This document shows, in pieces, positions 25,402 to 34,521 of a stretch of 64,000 nt of DNA. The DNA is from Clostridia bacterium. Its GTDB lineage: Bacteria; Bacillota; Clostridia; Oscillospirales; Acutalibacteraceae. Each line of letters begins with the position of its first letter. Positions within the stretch are counted from its first letter, which is position 1. Under the pieces are notes generated by a model, which saw only the letters and a program-made list of their open reading frames with translations, was not told the origin of the DNA and did not search any database. The stretch is taken from assembly GCA_017416765.1 (NCBI GenBank), contig JAFQBE010000020.1, forward strand, positions 1-64,000. Reading direction: 5' to 3'. The position numbers and the translations under genes were made by a program.

Positions 25402-26841
25402 ATGAAAACATTCCGCAATTCATTTGCCGCCGTTTTAGCGGTTATAATGCTGTTTACCTGCACTTTTGCAGCTAACGCTGTAAGTAAGGAAGTATGGGAC
25501 AGCAACTGGACAGCAAAACAAGAAGATATCAACGCCGCAGTTGTAATGACACCCGGTGCTGACGAAACACAGCGCGTTATATCATGGTATTCTGACAGCG
25601 ACAACGGCAAGGTTGTGCTTTACGACATACTCGGAGCTGACCACATTTTCAATGCAGGCGCTACTGCAACACCCGACGGTGACTACAGACTTTCCGCTAC
25701 GGTTACCGACCTTCTCCCCGGCAGAGAATATTCATACATCTGCAAATCAGGAGACTGGGAAAGCGACACATATACTTTTACAACTATTGACGATGCCGCA
25801 TTTACCGCAGTTTACATGACAGACATTCATGTTTCATTTGACAAAACACCCGAAAACTCCGTACGCGATACAGCATACAACCTTGACCTTGTGCTTGAAA
25901 CTGCCGTAAACAAGGCTGCAAGCAAAGGCAGCACACTTGACCTTGTTCTTTCCGCAGGTGACCAGGCATCCGACGGTCTGCGTGAAGAATATGTCGGTGT
26001 AACAGCAAATAAATACCTCAAAGAAATTCCCATGGCTTTCTGCATAGGCAACCACGACCGTAAGAGTGCCGACTACAACTATTTCCATGTTGCAAAGCCC
26101 AACACAATTGATATGGGCTTAAAATCCTACACAGGTACAGACTATGCTTTCGTCAAGGGTAATGTACTTTTCCTTATGATTGACACAAACAACACCAGCA
26201 TGGCTGGTCACCGCGAATTCATTCAGAACGCGGTAAACACATATCCCGACACCAAGTGGAGAGTTGCTGTTTTCCATCACGACCTTTACAGCGGCAGAAT
26301 TGAAAGCAGAGAAAGTGAAAACGCATTTCTCCGCCTCATGTGGGCACCCGTTGCCGACGAATTCGGTTTTGACCTTTGCCTTACAGGTCACAGCCACTAC
26401 TACACAATTTCCAACGTAATGTACAACAACAAAACCGTTGCACCCGTTGAAAACGGCGGTAAAATAACCGACCCCGCCGGTACGGTTTACATGGTTTCCG
26501 GCTCAATTAACAACCCCAGAACAGATGCTGACGGTCTGAGCAAAAATATCGGTCACGCCGTACTTACGGAAGAAAAGATTTACAACCTTATTGATTTTTC
26601 CGCAAACAGCATTGTTATCAACTCCTACACGGTTGAAAGCGATGAATGCATCGGTTCACTCACAATTGAAAAAACAAGCAACGCAGGCGGACACAGCTAT
26701 TCTTCCCCCATGTCATGGCTTAACAAGGTTATTGATGTTATCAGCGCAATTGCCTGCATAGTAAACAACATCGGCAGATATTATGACTATACACAGCTTG
26801 GTTTCGATATTCCGCTGTTTGACGGACTTCTTGGTAAATAA
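25402..26841 (+). CDS. Secreted metallophosphoesterase with purple-acid-phosphatase-like N domain
   Basis: 479 aa. Residues 1-27 form a signal peptide with a cleavage site near FAANA. A fibronectin-like domain (about 45-130, NAAVVMTPGADETQRVISWY) as in purple acid phosphatases is followed by the catalytic domain: YMTDIHVSFD, LSAGDQASDG, CIGNHDRK, FHHDLYSG and LTGHSHYY, all metal ligands present. The C-terminal 40 residues (NKVIDVISAIACIVNNIG) are helical and might hold it at the surface. It should release phosphate from extracellular monoesters or phospholipids. Its stop is 2 nt before the next phosphoesterase gene, so the pair is co-transcribed. Confidence 0.9.
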   Translation: MKTFRNSFAAVLAVIMLFTCTFAANAVSKEVWDSNWTAKQEDINAAVVMTPGADETQRVISWYSDSDNGKVVLYDILGADHIFNAGATATPDGDYRLSATVTDLLPGREYSYICKSGDWESDTYTFTTIDDAAFTAVYMTDIHVSFDKTPENSVRDTAYNLDLVLETAVNKAASKGSTLDLVLSAGDQASDGLREEYVGVTANKYLKEIPMAFCIGNHDRKSADYNYFHVAKPNTIDMGLKSYTGTDYAFVKGNVLFLMIDTNNTSMAGHREFIQNAVNTYPDTKWRVAVFHHDLYSGRIESRESENAFLRLMWAPVADEFGFDLCLTGHSHYYTISNVMYNNKTVAPVENGGKITDPAGTVYMVSGSINNPRTDADGLSKNIGHAVLTEEKIYNLIDFSANSIVINSYTVESDECIGSLTIEKTSNAGGHSYSSPMSWLNKVIDVISAIACIVNNIGRYYDYTQLGFDIPLFDGLLGK

Positions 26842-26843
26842 TT

Positions 26844-27977
26844 ATGAAAAAACAACTTAAATTCGATAACAACGGTAAATTCAGAATGTTACTTTTCGGT
26901 GATTTGCATGAGCCCTGTGTATTTGACACCGAAAACGACAGAGCAAGATTTCACGATATGCAGCTGCTTATGCAAACAGCTGTAAAGCAGTTAAAGCCCG
27001 ACCTTTGCATTTTAATGGGCGATACATATACCGACGGTATCCGTAACCCAAGGGAAAATATTGCGCTTATAACAAAGCCGATTACGGATGCGGGTGTACC
27101 CTTTGCTGCAGTTCTCGGCAACCATGAACACGACCAGGGCACGGAAGATAAAATTGTCGATGCATATGTAAGCAATCCCAACTGCCTTTGCTTCAATGAT
27201 GACCCCGACATTACGGGCGACATGAATTTCAACCTTACAATCAAGGCAAGTGACAGCGATAAGGATGCATTCAACCTTTGGTTTATCGATTCAAACAACT
27301 GCTGTGACGACCGCAATATTTCAATTTATGATTGGGTACACAAAGACCAGATTGCTTGGTACGAAAAGAAAGCCAACAAATTGAAAGAAGAAAACGGCGG
27401 ACAAACCGTACCGGCAATTGTTTTCCAGCACACACCCGTTTATGAAGAACGACTTGCTTACCGCGAGTGCAAGCCCTGGGAGCTTTACCAATCTGTAAAG
27501 GGTCACGGTAAGCGTTCAAGCAAAAGATATGTCGGCAACGAAAAAGTGATTGATGGCTATGTTGGCGAGGACCCCTGCGCACCCGAATACAATCCCGGTC
27601 AGTTTGAAAGCTGGAAAAAGACGGGTGATGTAATAGGCGCATTTTTCGGTCATGACCATCTTAATGACTTCACCTGCGTTATAGACGGCATTACAATGGG
27701 ACAGTGTAAAACAGCAGGCTTCCGCTGCTTTACTGACGGCTGTCAGAGCTGTGTTCGTATAGTTGACCTTGATGAAAGGGATTTGCGCAAGCTTGAAACA
27801 AAGGTTATTCATTACAAGGAATTCGGGCTTAAATGCACCTGCCTCGGTCCCCTGCTCCGTACTTTCAACGACAAGCAGTATATTACCTTTGTAACAACAG
27901 CACACATTGCAGCAGCTGCCGCCGCAATAGGCACAACAGCTTTTGCAATTAAGAAATTCAAAAAAAGAAAGAAATAA
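26844..27977 (+). CDS. Metallophosphoesterase with C-terminal membrane helix
   Basis: 377 aa. Catalytic motifs LFGDLHEP, LMGDTYTDG, LGNHEHDQG, FQHTPVYEE and FFGHDHLND are complete and of the Icc/PAP type. The last 30 residues form a hydrophobic helix (TTAHIAAAAAAIGTTAFA) with a Lys-rich tail, so the enzyme is probably anchored with its catalytic part inside; there is no N-terminal signal. It starts 2 nt after the secreted phosphoesterase, suggesting coupled translation and a shared phosphorus-scavenging pathway. Insertions between residues 190 and 250 (RSSKRYVGNEKVIDGYVG) are not familiar. Confidence 0.87.
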   Translation: MKKQLKFDNNGKFRMLLFGDLHEPCVFDTENDRARFHDMQLLMQTAVKQLKPDLCILMGDTYTDGIRNPRENIALITKPITDAGVPFAAVLGNHEHDQGTEDKIVDAYVSNPNCLCFNDDPDITGDMNFNLTIKASDSDKDAFNLWFIDSNNCCDDRNISIYDWVHKDQIAWYEKKANKLKEENGGQTVPAIVFQHTPVYEERLAYRECKPWELYQSVKGHGKRSSKRYVGNEKVIDGYVGEDPCAPEYNPGQFESWKKTGDVIGAFFGHDHLNDFTCVIDGITMGQCKTAGFRCFTDGCQSCVRIVDLDERDLRKLETKVIHYKEFGLKCTCLGPLLRTFNDKQYITFVTTAHIAAAAAAIGTTAFAIKKFKKRKK

Positions 27978-27985
27978 TACAGAAC

Positions 27986-28020
27986 AACGGATATCTGTTT
28001 ATGGCGGATATCCGTTATTT
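27986..28020 (+). terminator. Probable terminator after the phosphoesterase pair
   Basis: AACGGATATC (27986-27995) pairs with GATATCCGTT (28007-28016) around an 11-nt loop, followed by ATTTATTG, a weak U tract. Confidence 0.55.
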
Positions 28021-28021
28021 A

Positions 28022-28050
28022 TTGACAAGTAAATATATTTGAAATATAAT
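28022..28050 (+). promoter_or_regulatory. Perfect consensus promoter of the fucosidase gene
   Basis: TTGACA (28022-28027), 17-nt spacer and TATAAT (28045-28050): an ideal sigma-A promoter 30 nt before ATG 28080. No inverted repeat that could serve as an operator is visible nearby. Confidence 0.8.
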
Positions 28051-28079
28051 TTCAGTATACTGTTTTTTGGAGTCATATT

Positions 28080-29090
28080 ATGGATAACAGAACCTGGTTT
28101 AAAAAAGCTGAATACGGCATGATGGCACATTGGGGCTTATATTCAATGCTCGGCGGTGAATGGCAGGGCAAGCGCGTGCGCGACTATGCCGAATGGATAC
28201 AGAGCAACATGGCTATACCAAATGCCGAATATGAAAAGCTCGGTAAAATATTCAACCCCATTTATTTCAACGCAGAAGAATGGATAAAGCTTGCCAAGGA
28301 TTGCGGCATGAAATACTTTGTTTTCACTTCAAAGCATCATGACGGTTTTGCAATGTTCAAATCCTTCGCTGACCCATACAACGTTGTAGACTATTCACCT
28401 TTCGGCAGGGATATTGTTGCCGAGCTTGGCGAAGCCTGTTACAAGCACGGACTAAAATTCGGGCTTTACTATTCGCAGGAGCTTGACTGGCATCACCCCC
28501 ACGGCGGCGGATACGACAATTTTGCAGGCTGTTCGGGTGTATCGTGGGATAACAGCTGGGATTTTGCAGACAGAAGCAAGAAGAATTTTTCAATCTGCTT
28601 TGAAGAAAAAATAAAACCGCAGGTAAAGGAAATACTTACAAATTACGGCGATTTATGCCTTATATGGTTTGATGTACCGCATACAATAACCAAAGAACAG
28701 AGCCTTGAGCTTAACCGCCTTGTAAAAGAACATCAGCCCGACTGCCTTATAAACTCCCGCATAGGTAACGGTGCATACGATTATGTATCGTTAGGTGACA
28801 ACGAATATCCCACCGAATTCAAGGAAGAAGCCGATTCTGACCCAAATTCACTCAACGGCATGAAATATTCACCCTACGGACTGTATGAAACAGCAGGAAC
28901 GCTCAACAGCTCATGGGGCTACAAATATTACGACCAGAACTGGATTGCACCTGAAGAAATTGCAAAACGCAGAAAACAGCTCAATGAACTCGGCATAAAT
29001 TATCTGCTGAACATAGGTCCTGATGCACTTGGCAGAATCCCCTCATTTTCCGCCGAAGCGTTAAGAAAAGCAAGTGAGCTGATGAAATGA
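28080..29090 (+). CDS. GH29 alpha-L-fucosidase
   Basis: 336 aa, the catalytic barrel only, without signal peptide or C-terminal lectin-like domain. Family features: FGMMAHWGLYS-type opening (EYGMMAHWGLYSMLGGEW), FTSKHHDGFAMF with the conserved His pair, GLYYSQELDWHHP, and LIWFDVPHT with the likely nucleophile Asp198. The C-terminal segment LNELGINYLLNIGPDALG is also typical. It hydrolyses terminal alpha-L-fucose from oligosaccharides in the cytoplasm. GGAG lies 8 nt before the ATG. Its stop codon is followed after 17 nt by the secreted hydrolase gene, with which it is co-transcribed. Confidence 0.93.
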   Translation: MDNRTWFKKAEYGMMAHWGLYSMLGGEWQGKRVRDYAEWIQSNMAIPNAEYEKLGKIFNPIYFNAEEWIKLAKDCGMKYFVFTSKHHDGFAMFKSFADPYNVVDYSPFGRDIVAELGEACYKHGLKFGLYYSQELDWHHPHGGGYDNFAGCSGVSWDNSWDFADRSKKNFSICFEEKIKPQVKEILTNYGDLCLIWFDVPHTITKEQSLELNRLVKEHQPDCLINSRIGNGAYDYVSLGDNEYPTEFKEEADSDPNSLNGMKYSPYGLYETAGTLNSSWGYKYYDQNWIAPEEIAKRRKQLNELGINYLLNIGPDALGRIPSFSAEALRKASELMK

Positions 29091-29107
29091 AAAGGAGAAA
29101 CAGAGAT

Positions 29108-30562
29108 ATGAAAAGAATTATAGCTTTTATTGTTACTGCTGCTATAGTATTATGCTGTATACCCATGCTTAACGCAAGTGCTGCCGACAGACCTGAACTT
29201 AAAGAATACGGCTTTGTTGACTGCGGCGGTGCAAATATTGAATACGGCATTTACGGCGATATGAACGCAGAGGCATTATTGCTTCTGCCCCCAAATAACG
29301 GCGATATGCACTGCTTTGATTGGAGTGTACTTCCCGAGCTTGCAAATCACTACAAAGTTATCACTGTTTCCCCCAGAGGAACGGGCAAATCCGACTATAT
29401 CGCCGAGGACGGACTCAGCTTTGAGCTGATGAGTGATGACCTTATATATCTGCTTGATTACCTCGGTGTTGAAAAGACACGCATTTTCGGTTTCAGCGAC
29501 GGCGGTAATTTAGGTCTTGTATTTACAGTAAACCACCAGGAGCGTGTACATTCGCTTGCAATTATGGGTTCAAACATAAATCCCTTCGGCACTAAGTTTT
29601 TCGACCAGGTAAGCATAATCTGGCGATACCTCGGCTTTTATCTTACTGCCGCATTTTCACAAAACACATCTGACCTGATACGCAGGGATATTCAGGGGCT
29701 TATGGTTTTCCATCCTACCCTCACCTTCGACGACCTGAAAACAATCAAGGTTCCCGTTCTCAACATCTACGGTGAGGACGATATGATGTACCGAAGCCAT
29801 TCACAGAAAATCACGCAATCAATTGAAGGCGCAAAGGAAATAATGATTGAAGGTGCAGGTCACAGCTCAGGCTTTGATTTTACCGATACAATTATTAACC
29901 CTGCCCTCCTTGAATTCTTTGCAGACGAAAACAGCGTTGCACCCGAAACACCCGATTCAGCTTACGTTACAACCGATATTGCTGAGGTTGTTGAAATGTA
30001 TAACAATGCAGTTATTAACTCTCGGACTAATCCGCCAACAGGATTTAACAGAATAAGCCTTGGCAGTGATATTGATATAGAAGATATTCCCGAATTTATT
30101 ACCGATACATTTGCTTCACCCGTAAAAAGAATGCTTAAAGAAAATTCATTAAAAACCAATGCTATACCCGGTAACGGTGCACTTAATGCGGAGGACGTAA
30201 CGCTTGCAAAGGCTGTGACCAAAAACGGAATAACAACAATTGATTTAATGCTCAAAAGCCAGACTGACCCTGCGGATTCATCGCACGGAGCTGTAAGCAG
30301 AGGTATAGGAACTTTCGGCAGCATAGACAGTGCGCTTAAATTGATTGATTCTTCTGTTGTATCCGGCAGAGAAGACATAAGCCTTAACTATTCGGATGCG
30401 GTTATTCACTGCAAGGTTGACAGCAATACAGGCGCTATAATAAACGGCAAATGGAACTACAGGCTTGAAATGAATTTTGGCGATGCCGATTTAAAATTTG
30501 CTTTCCTTCCCTTCACTTTAAGTAATGTACGCTTTGTATTCAATTTTGACATAACAATATAA
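29108..30562 (+). CDS. Secreted alpha/beta hydrolase with a C-terminal domain of unknown type
   Basis: 484 aa. A signal peptide occupies residues 1-26 (cleavage near NASAA). The hydrolase domain contains TVSPRGTGKSD and the nucleophile elbow FGFSDGGNLG, then NIYGEDDMMY (acid) and EGAGHSSGFD (His), a full triad. It lacks the usual HG oxyanion pair, having LLLPPNNGD there. From about residue 285 a second, beta-rich domain of 200 residues follows (starting near ITDTFASPVKRML) that I do not recognise. ATG 29108 has AAAGGAG 10 nt upstream; the ATG at 29087 overlaps the fucosidase stop. Substrate unknown. Confidence 0.83.
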   Translation: MKRIIAFIVTAAIVLCCIPMLNASAADRPELKEYGFVDCGGANIEYGIYGDMNAEALLLLPPNNGDMHCFDWSVLPELANHYKVITVSPRGTGKSDYIAEDGLSFELMSDDLIYLLDYLGVEKTRIFGFSDGGNLGLVFTVNHQERVHSLAIMGSNINPFGTKFFDQVSIIWRYLGFYLTAAFSQNTSDLIRRDIQGLMVFHPTLTFDDLKTIKVPVLNIYGEDDMMYRSHSQKITQSIEGAKEIMIEGAGHSSGFDFTDTIINPALLEFFADENSVAPETPDSAYVTTDIAEVVEMYNNAVINSRTNPPTGFNRISLGSDIDIEDIPEFITDTFASPVKRMLKENSLKTNAIPGNGALNAEDVTLAKAVTKNGITTIDLMLKSQTDPADSSHGAVSRGIGTFGSIDSALKLIDSSVVSGREDISLNYSDAVIHCKVDSNTGAIINGKWNYRLEMNFGDADLKFAFLPFTLSNVRFVFNFDITI

Positions 30563-30575
30563 GTACAAAAAACAT

Positions 30576-30613
30576 GGCTGCAACACCTTGAAAGGTGTTG
30601 CAGCCTGTTATAT
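30576..30613. terminator. Bidirectional intrinsic terminator
   Basis: GGCTGCAACACCTT (30576-30589) pairs with AAGGTGTTGCAGCC (30592-30605) around a tight loop, followed by TGTTATATTTT; it serves the secreted hydrolase and the convergent OadG-like gene. Confidence 0.85.
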
Positions 30614-30627
30614 TTTATCAGTGATGT

Positions 30628-30909
30628 TTATTTGGATTCTTTATCCTTTTTCTTGAGCTTTGATGCTTTATCAAGAATAACAACCGTAGCAACAATAATT
30701 GAAGTTACGATAAAGATACCGAGCATACCCTTACCCATAATCGGGAGTGACCATGAAAGGTTTTCGGGGGTAAAGCCAATCTCACCGCGTTCAACGGTTT
30801 CGAGCGTTGTTTCTTCTTCGGCACCGATTGTTTCTAATGCGCCGTCAGCAGCTGCAAGGAGTTCAGCTTCGTAAATTTCTTCTTTGATAACACTTGTGTT
30901 TTCGTTCAT
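30628..30909 (-). CDS. OadG-like small membrane subunit (gamma subunit) of a sodium pump
   Basis: 93 aa. An acidic N-terminal tail of about 55 residues precedes one membrane helix (GKGMLGIFIVTSIIVATVVI, residues about 59-78) and a Lys-rich end. Helix sequence, small size and position 18 nt after the OadB-like gene match the OadG/MmdD gamma subunit, which stabilises the decarboxylase complex and, in some members, binds Zn. The acidic tail is longer than usual and no His-rich metal-binding end is present. No ORF for a carboxyltransferase or biotin subunit is visible in the neighbourhood. Confidence 0.72.
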   Translation of the reverse strand: MNENTSVIKEEIYEAELLAAADGALETIGAEEETTLETVERGEIGFTPENLSWSLPIMGKGMLGIFIVTSIIVATVVILDKASKLKKKDKESK

Positions 30910-30927
30910 TTCTGTACCCTCCTTTTA

Positions 30928-32046
30928 TTACTGCTGTGCGAATGTGAGAATCAGACCGCCGGCGATAACGGAAGCAACCTGACCGGAAACATTAACACCG
31001 ATTGAGTGCATGAGAAGGAAGTTCTGAGGATCTTCTGCAAGACCCATTTTGTGAACAACGCGTGCAGACATCGGGAAAGCGGAAATACCGGATGCACCAA
31101 TCATCGGGTTAATCTTTTTATCCTTCTTGAGGAAGATGTTCATAAGCTTTGCGAGCATTACACCGCCGAAGGTATCAAATACGAATGCAACAAGACCGAG
31201 ACCCATGATAAGGAATGTTTCAAGACGAAGGAAATCTTCGGCAACCATTCTTGATGCAATTGTGATACCGAGGAAGATTGTAATAAGGTTTGCAAGAACA
31301 TTCTGTGCCGTATCGGAAAGAGAGTTGAGAACACCGCATTCACGAATAAGGTTACCGAACATAAGGAAACCGATAAGAGCAACAGCATCGGGTGCGAAAA
31401 GACCTACTATAATTGTAACAATAATCGGGAAGAGAATCTTTGTGCGCTTGGAAACCTTTTTGCCTGCGTACTTCATACGAATCATACGCTCTTTTTTTGT
31501 TGTGCAGAGCTTGATAATGGGCGGCTGAACAATGGGAACAAGAGCCATATACGAATAAGCCGCAACCATGATAGCTGCTGTATAGCTTGAGCCGAGCTGC
31601 TGTGCAACGAAAATAGAGGTCGGACCATCTGCCGCACCGATAATAGCAACGGAAGCAGCATCGAAAATGTTGAAGCCTAAAAGTGATGCCATTGTGAGTG
31701 TGAAGAAAATACCGAACTGTGCCGCCGCACCGAAGAACATAAGCTTCGGGTTGGTAAGCAGGGGTTCAAAGTCAATCATCGCACCGATGCCGATAAATAG
31801 AATAAGCGGCATAAGCTCGTGTGCTTCGTTACTGATACCGATATCGAAAAGGTGGTCGATAACAGCCTTTGCACCCGATTCGGGCAGGTTAACGAGAATT
31901 GCGCCAAAGCCCATGGGAAGAAGCAGGGTCGGTTCCATTTCCTTTTTGATTGCAAGGAAAATAAGGACACCGCCGATAACCCACATAATGAGCTGTTTGG
32001 GGTCAAGGTTGGCAAAATTGCCAAAAATGTCCATAAAGACTTCCAT
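30928..32046 (-). CDS. oadB: Sodium-pumping decarboxylase subunit beta (OadB/GcdB/MmdB)
   Basis: 372 aa, about nine to eleven hydrophobic helices. The diagnostic segment AIIGAADGPTSIFVAQQLG carries Asp140, equivalent to the Na+-binding Asp of OadB, and the C-terminal MIGASGISAFPMSARVV is also conserved. It couples decarboxylation of a biotin-bound carboxyl to Na+ export. The substrate (oxaloacetate, glutaconyl-CoA, methylmalonyl-CoA) depends on an alpha subunit that is not in the window. ATG 32046 is preceded by AAAGGA 10 nt upstream. Codons reading on to 32073 have no ribosome site; ATG 32034 is an alternative. Its promoter is at 32085-32113. Confidence 0.94.
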   Translation of the reverse strand: MEVFMDIFGNFANLDPKQLIMWVIGGVLIFLAIKKEMEPTLLLPMGFGAILVNLPESGAKAVIDHLFDIGISNEAHELMPLILFIGIGAMIDFEPLLTNPKLMFFGAAAQFGIFFTLTMASLLGFNIFDAASVAIIGAADGPTSIFVAQQLGSSYTAAIMVAAYSYMALVPIVQPPIIKLCTTKKERMIRMKYAGKKVSKRTKILFPIIVTIIVGLFAPDAVALIGFLMFGNLIRECGVLNSLSDTAQNVLANLITIFLGITIASRMVAEDFLRLETFLIMGLGLVAFVFDTFGGVMLAKLMNIFLKKDKKINPMIGASGISAFPMSARVVHKMGLAEDPQNFLLMHSIGVNVSGQVASVIAGGLILTFAQQ

Positions 32047-32084
32047 TGAACAAACATCCTTTCTTAAATGCAAAATCGATAAAA

Positions 32085-32113
32085 ATTATATCAGTTTTTA
32101 TATCATTTTTCAA
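32085..32113 (-). promoter_or_regulatory. Promoter of the oadB-oadG-like unit
   Basis: On the minus strand TTGAAA (32113-32108), 17-nt spacer and TATAAT (32090-32085) make a strong sigma-A promoter 38 nt before the start codon. Confidence 0.7.
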
Positions 32114-32254
32114 CATAAAATTTAAATATCCGTAAATTTATGAAATTTAAATAAACTTTTTTGAAAAAAGATGTTTTTTTCGGCTTGTTTTGTGGCTTTT
32201 AACTATAAAATGTGTATATTCAGAATTACACTTGCTATATATTGGTGATAAAAA

Positions 32255-32293
32255 TAAAATTGACCGCCTGAGATTTTTGTTTCTCAAGCGGTC
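32255..32293 (-). terminator. Intrinsic terminator after the GNAT gene at 32312
   Basis: GACCGCCTGAGA (32262-32273) pairs with TCTCAAGCGGTC (32282-32293) with one wobble around an 8-nt loop; on the minus strand AATTTTATTTTT follows. The rest of the 32114-32311 gap is AT-rich with no ORF. Confidence 0.75.
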
Positions 32294-32311
32294 TATTAAA
32301 TTAAATATCAA

Positions 32312-32863
32312 TCAGAGCTTCATACCGTAGGCAACATCTGTACCCAAAATTTCAAGCTGTTCAAAGCCGTATTTCTGATAAAAGCTGCCTCCAACGGTGT
32401 TACCTGTGCCTGCGGTAAGCATAACGCCCTTTATGCCCTTTGAACGCAGGTGTTCAAAAAGCGTATTAATCAGCTTACCTCCCCAGCCCATGCGCTGATA
32501 TTGAGGAAGTAAATCAATATGAAGGTGTGCCGGGTATGTATCGCGGTATTTTGCGTGCAAATCATAAGCCTCTGCAGCCCATTTTATATTGTCTTCGCCC
32601 AAGTGAGCAATCAGCGGAGCATACTGAGCATCGTATACGGGCTTGAATTTATCAAAATTCTCCGCACAGAAGATGTAGCCTACAGCTTTGCCGTCATCAT
32701 CAAGCACAAAGGTATTTTCGGGTTCCTGTTCAACATAGTAATCGCAGAAAATGTGCAGAATAAACTCGCAAAGCTCTGCAGGCATTCCTCCGCCCTCGCT
32801 GTTCAGGCAGGCAAAACGGACATTTTCTTTATCCTTGGGTTCATATTTTCTGATACTTAACAT
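32312..32863 (-). CDS. GNAT-family N-acetyltransferase
   Basis: 183 aa. The acetyl-CoA loop is QRMGWGGKLINTLFEHLRSK (RxGxGxxL type), preceded by HLHIDLLPQYQ on the central strand and followed by SFYQKYGFEQL, the usual motif-B ending. An N-terminal insertion (AELCEFILHIFCDYYVEQ) precedes the domain. Substrate unknown. ATG 32863 is preceded by CAGGAG 7 nt upstream; the longer reading to 32881 is not. It stands alone, divergent from the ceramidase-like operon. Confidence 0.88.
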   Translation of the reverse strand: MLSIRKYEPKDKENVRFACLNSEGGGMPAELCEFILHIFCDYYVEQEPENTFVLDDDGKAVGYIFCAENFDKFKPVYDAQYAPLIAHLGEDNIKWAAEAYDLHAKYRDTYPAHLHIDLLPQYQRMGWGGKLINTLFEHLRSKGIKGVMLTAGTGNTVGGSFYQKYGFEQLEILGTDVAYGMKL

Positions 32864-32948
32864 AATTTTCTCCTGAAACATAATAAATTATGTTAATATA
32901 ATATTACAATCGGACAAATAAAGTCAATAAAAATTCACAAAAAAATCA

Positions 32949-32976
32949 TTGAAAAGCGCGTAATATAGTGTATAAT
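32949..32976 (+). promoter_or_regulatory. Promoter of the ceramidase-like/GH84 operon
   Basis: TTGAAA (32949-32954), 16-nt spacer and TATAAT (32971-32976), with GGAGG and ATG 33022 downstream. Confidence 0.65.
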
Positions 32977-33021
32977 GCTAATTATAATATATTAATTATA
33001 TTGCGGAGGTGCTTTTAAAAT

Positions 33022-34506
33022 ATGGACAAGAACAAAATAACGCGAAAAGGTATCGAGCTTTTATCAAAGGCTATTATCCATGCAATGCCCAAAAACTACT
33101 TTACAGCCGAAAATGAAGCAAAAAAATATATGCTGTCGGGTGATGACAAATTCACATCAGTTCCCGGTGACAACTGCTTCTGGTGCGGATTTGGTAAAAG
33201 AGTGCTTACTCCGGACAATATAAATGCAGAAAAATACTACATAGCAGGCTACGATTCAAACAACCCCGCAACAGGTGTTCTTGACGATATGTATGCAAGA
33301 GCCGTTTACCTTGCAGACGGCACAGGAAGAGGCGGCGTTATAATGTGCGCCATTGACGCAGTAGGCATAAGCCGTAAGGATATAAACGAAATTAGAAGGC
33401 TTGTTCTTGAAAATGAAGATTATCCTACACTTCGCTCGGAGCTGCGTTCAATAAACATCTGCGCAACACACAGCCACTCCGCAATTGATACACAGGGCTT
33501 ATGGGGCGAAAAGCTTTACAAAAGCGGCAGAAATGAAAAGTTCATGAAAAGGCTTCACCAAAAGGCTGCCGAGGCAATAATTGAAGCCTATGAAACAAGC
33601 GTAATCGGCAAGCTGTACTACGCAGTGAAGGAAACCGAAGATTTACAGTTTGACTGCCGTACACCCAACACCTTCGATTCCAACCTTACACGAATCCGTT
33701 TTGAAGCTGAAAATTCCGACCATCAGATTTATATTGTAAACTTTGCTTCGCACGCAGAATTGCTCGGCGACGAAACAAAGAATGTCAGCGCAGACTTCCC
33801 CGCATACATGATTAAGGAAATTGAAGACCTTAAATACAACACCGATGCCGTATTTTTCAACGGCGCAATCGGCGGCATGATTTCGGCAAAGGAAATCAAA
33901 AAGGTTTACCGCAACGAAATTGACTGCGAAGCATATACAAAAGAGTTCGGCAAAACGCTTGGTGAACTCGTAACATCAATGGAAGATGAAAAGCCGCTCA
34001 AGCCCATAATTAACATTAAATCCAAACAGGTTAAAATTGCTGCGGATAACTTTGTACTGATTCTGGCAAGAGTACTCAAGGTACTCAACAACGATATTGC
34101 AAGAAGCAGCAAGCGCGACACCGCTTACATCTGGTCCGAAGTCGGCTACCTTGAACTCGGCGATGGCGAAATAGGTATGTTCCTTATCCCCGGCGAGCTT
34201 TTCCCCGAACTTTACAACGGCGAATTCCTTACCGCTGACGAATCGGCAAACGCAGTTGATGCACACTACAGGGTACTAAAAGACCTTGGCGGGGCAAAGC
34301 ATAACTTTGTTGTAGGGCTATGCAACGATGAACTCGGATATATCATTCCCGATAACGACTTTATACTCAACGAAGGCATGCCCTATATAAACTCCGCAAA
34401 GGACAGATTTGACAGAAACCATTACGAAGAAACCAATTCAACAGGCAGAAACACCGCAAGAACTCTGCTTGAAGAAATGGATAAGCTTATAGCTTCAACA
34501 AAATAA
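33022..34506 (+). CDS. Neutral/alkaline-ceramidase-like protein, cytoplasmic paralogue
   Basis: 494 aa with no signal peptide. Conserved features of the neutral/alkaline non-lysosomal ceramidase N-terminal domain are ICATHSHSAIDTQG (zinc-binding HxH), FASHAELLG (second His), SADFPAYM, EVGYLELGDGEIGMFLIPGE and GLCNDELGYIIPDNDF. Where ceramidases have NGDVSPN with the reactive Ser, this protein has NGAIGGM, so it may use another group or be inactive on ceramide. The family hydrolyses N-acyl-sphingosine in the model enzyme. GGAGG before the ATG fixes the start. First gene of an operon with a secreted paralogue and GlcNAc genes. Confidence 0.8.
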   Translation: MDKNKITRKGIELLSKAIIHAMPKNYFTAENEAKKYMLSGDDKFTSVPGDNCFWCGFGKRVLTPDNINAEKYYIAGYDSNNPATGVLDDMYARAVYLADGTGRGGVIMCAIDAVGISRKDINEIRRLVLENEDYPTLRSELRSINICATHSHSAIDTQGLWGEKLYKSGRNEKFMKRLHQKAAEAIIEAYETSVIGKLYYAVKETEDLQFDCRTPNTFDSNLTRIRFEAENSDHQIYIVNFASHAELLGDETKNVSADFPAYMIKEIEDLKYNTDAVFFNGAIGGMISAKEIKKVYRNEIDCEAYTKEFGKTLGELVTSMEDEKPLKPIINIKSKQVKIAADNFVLILARVLKVLNNDIARSSKRDTAYIWSEVGYLELGDGEIGMFLIPGELFPELYNGEFLTADESANAVDAHYRVLKDLGGAKHNFVVGLCNDELGYIIPDNDFILNEGMPYINSAKDRFDRNHYEETNSTGRNTARTLLEEMDKLIASTK

Positions 34507-34521
34507 AGGAGATTGAACAAT

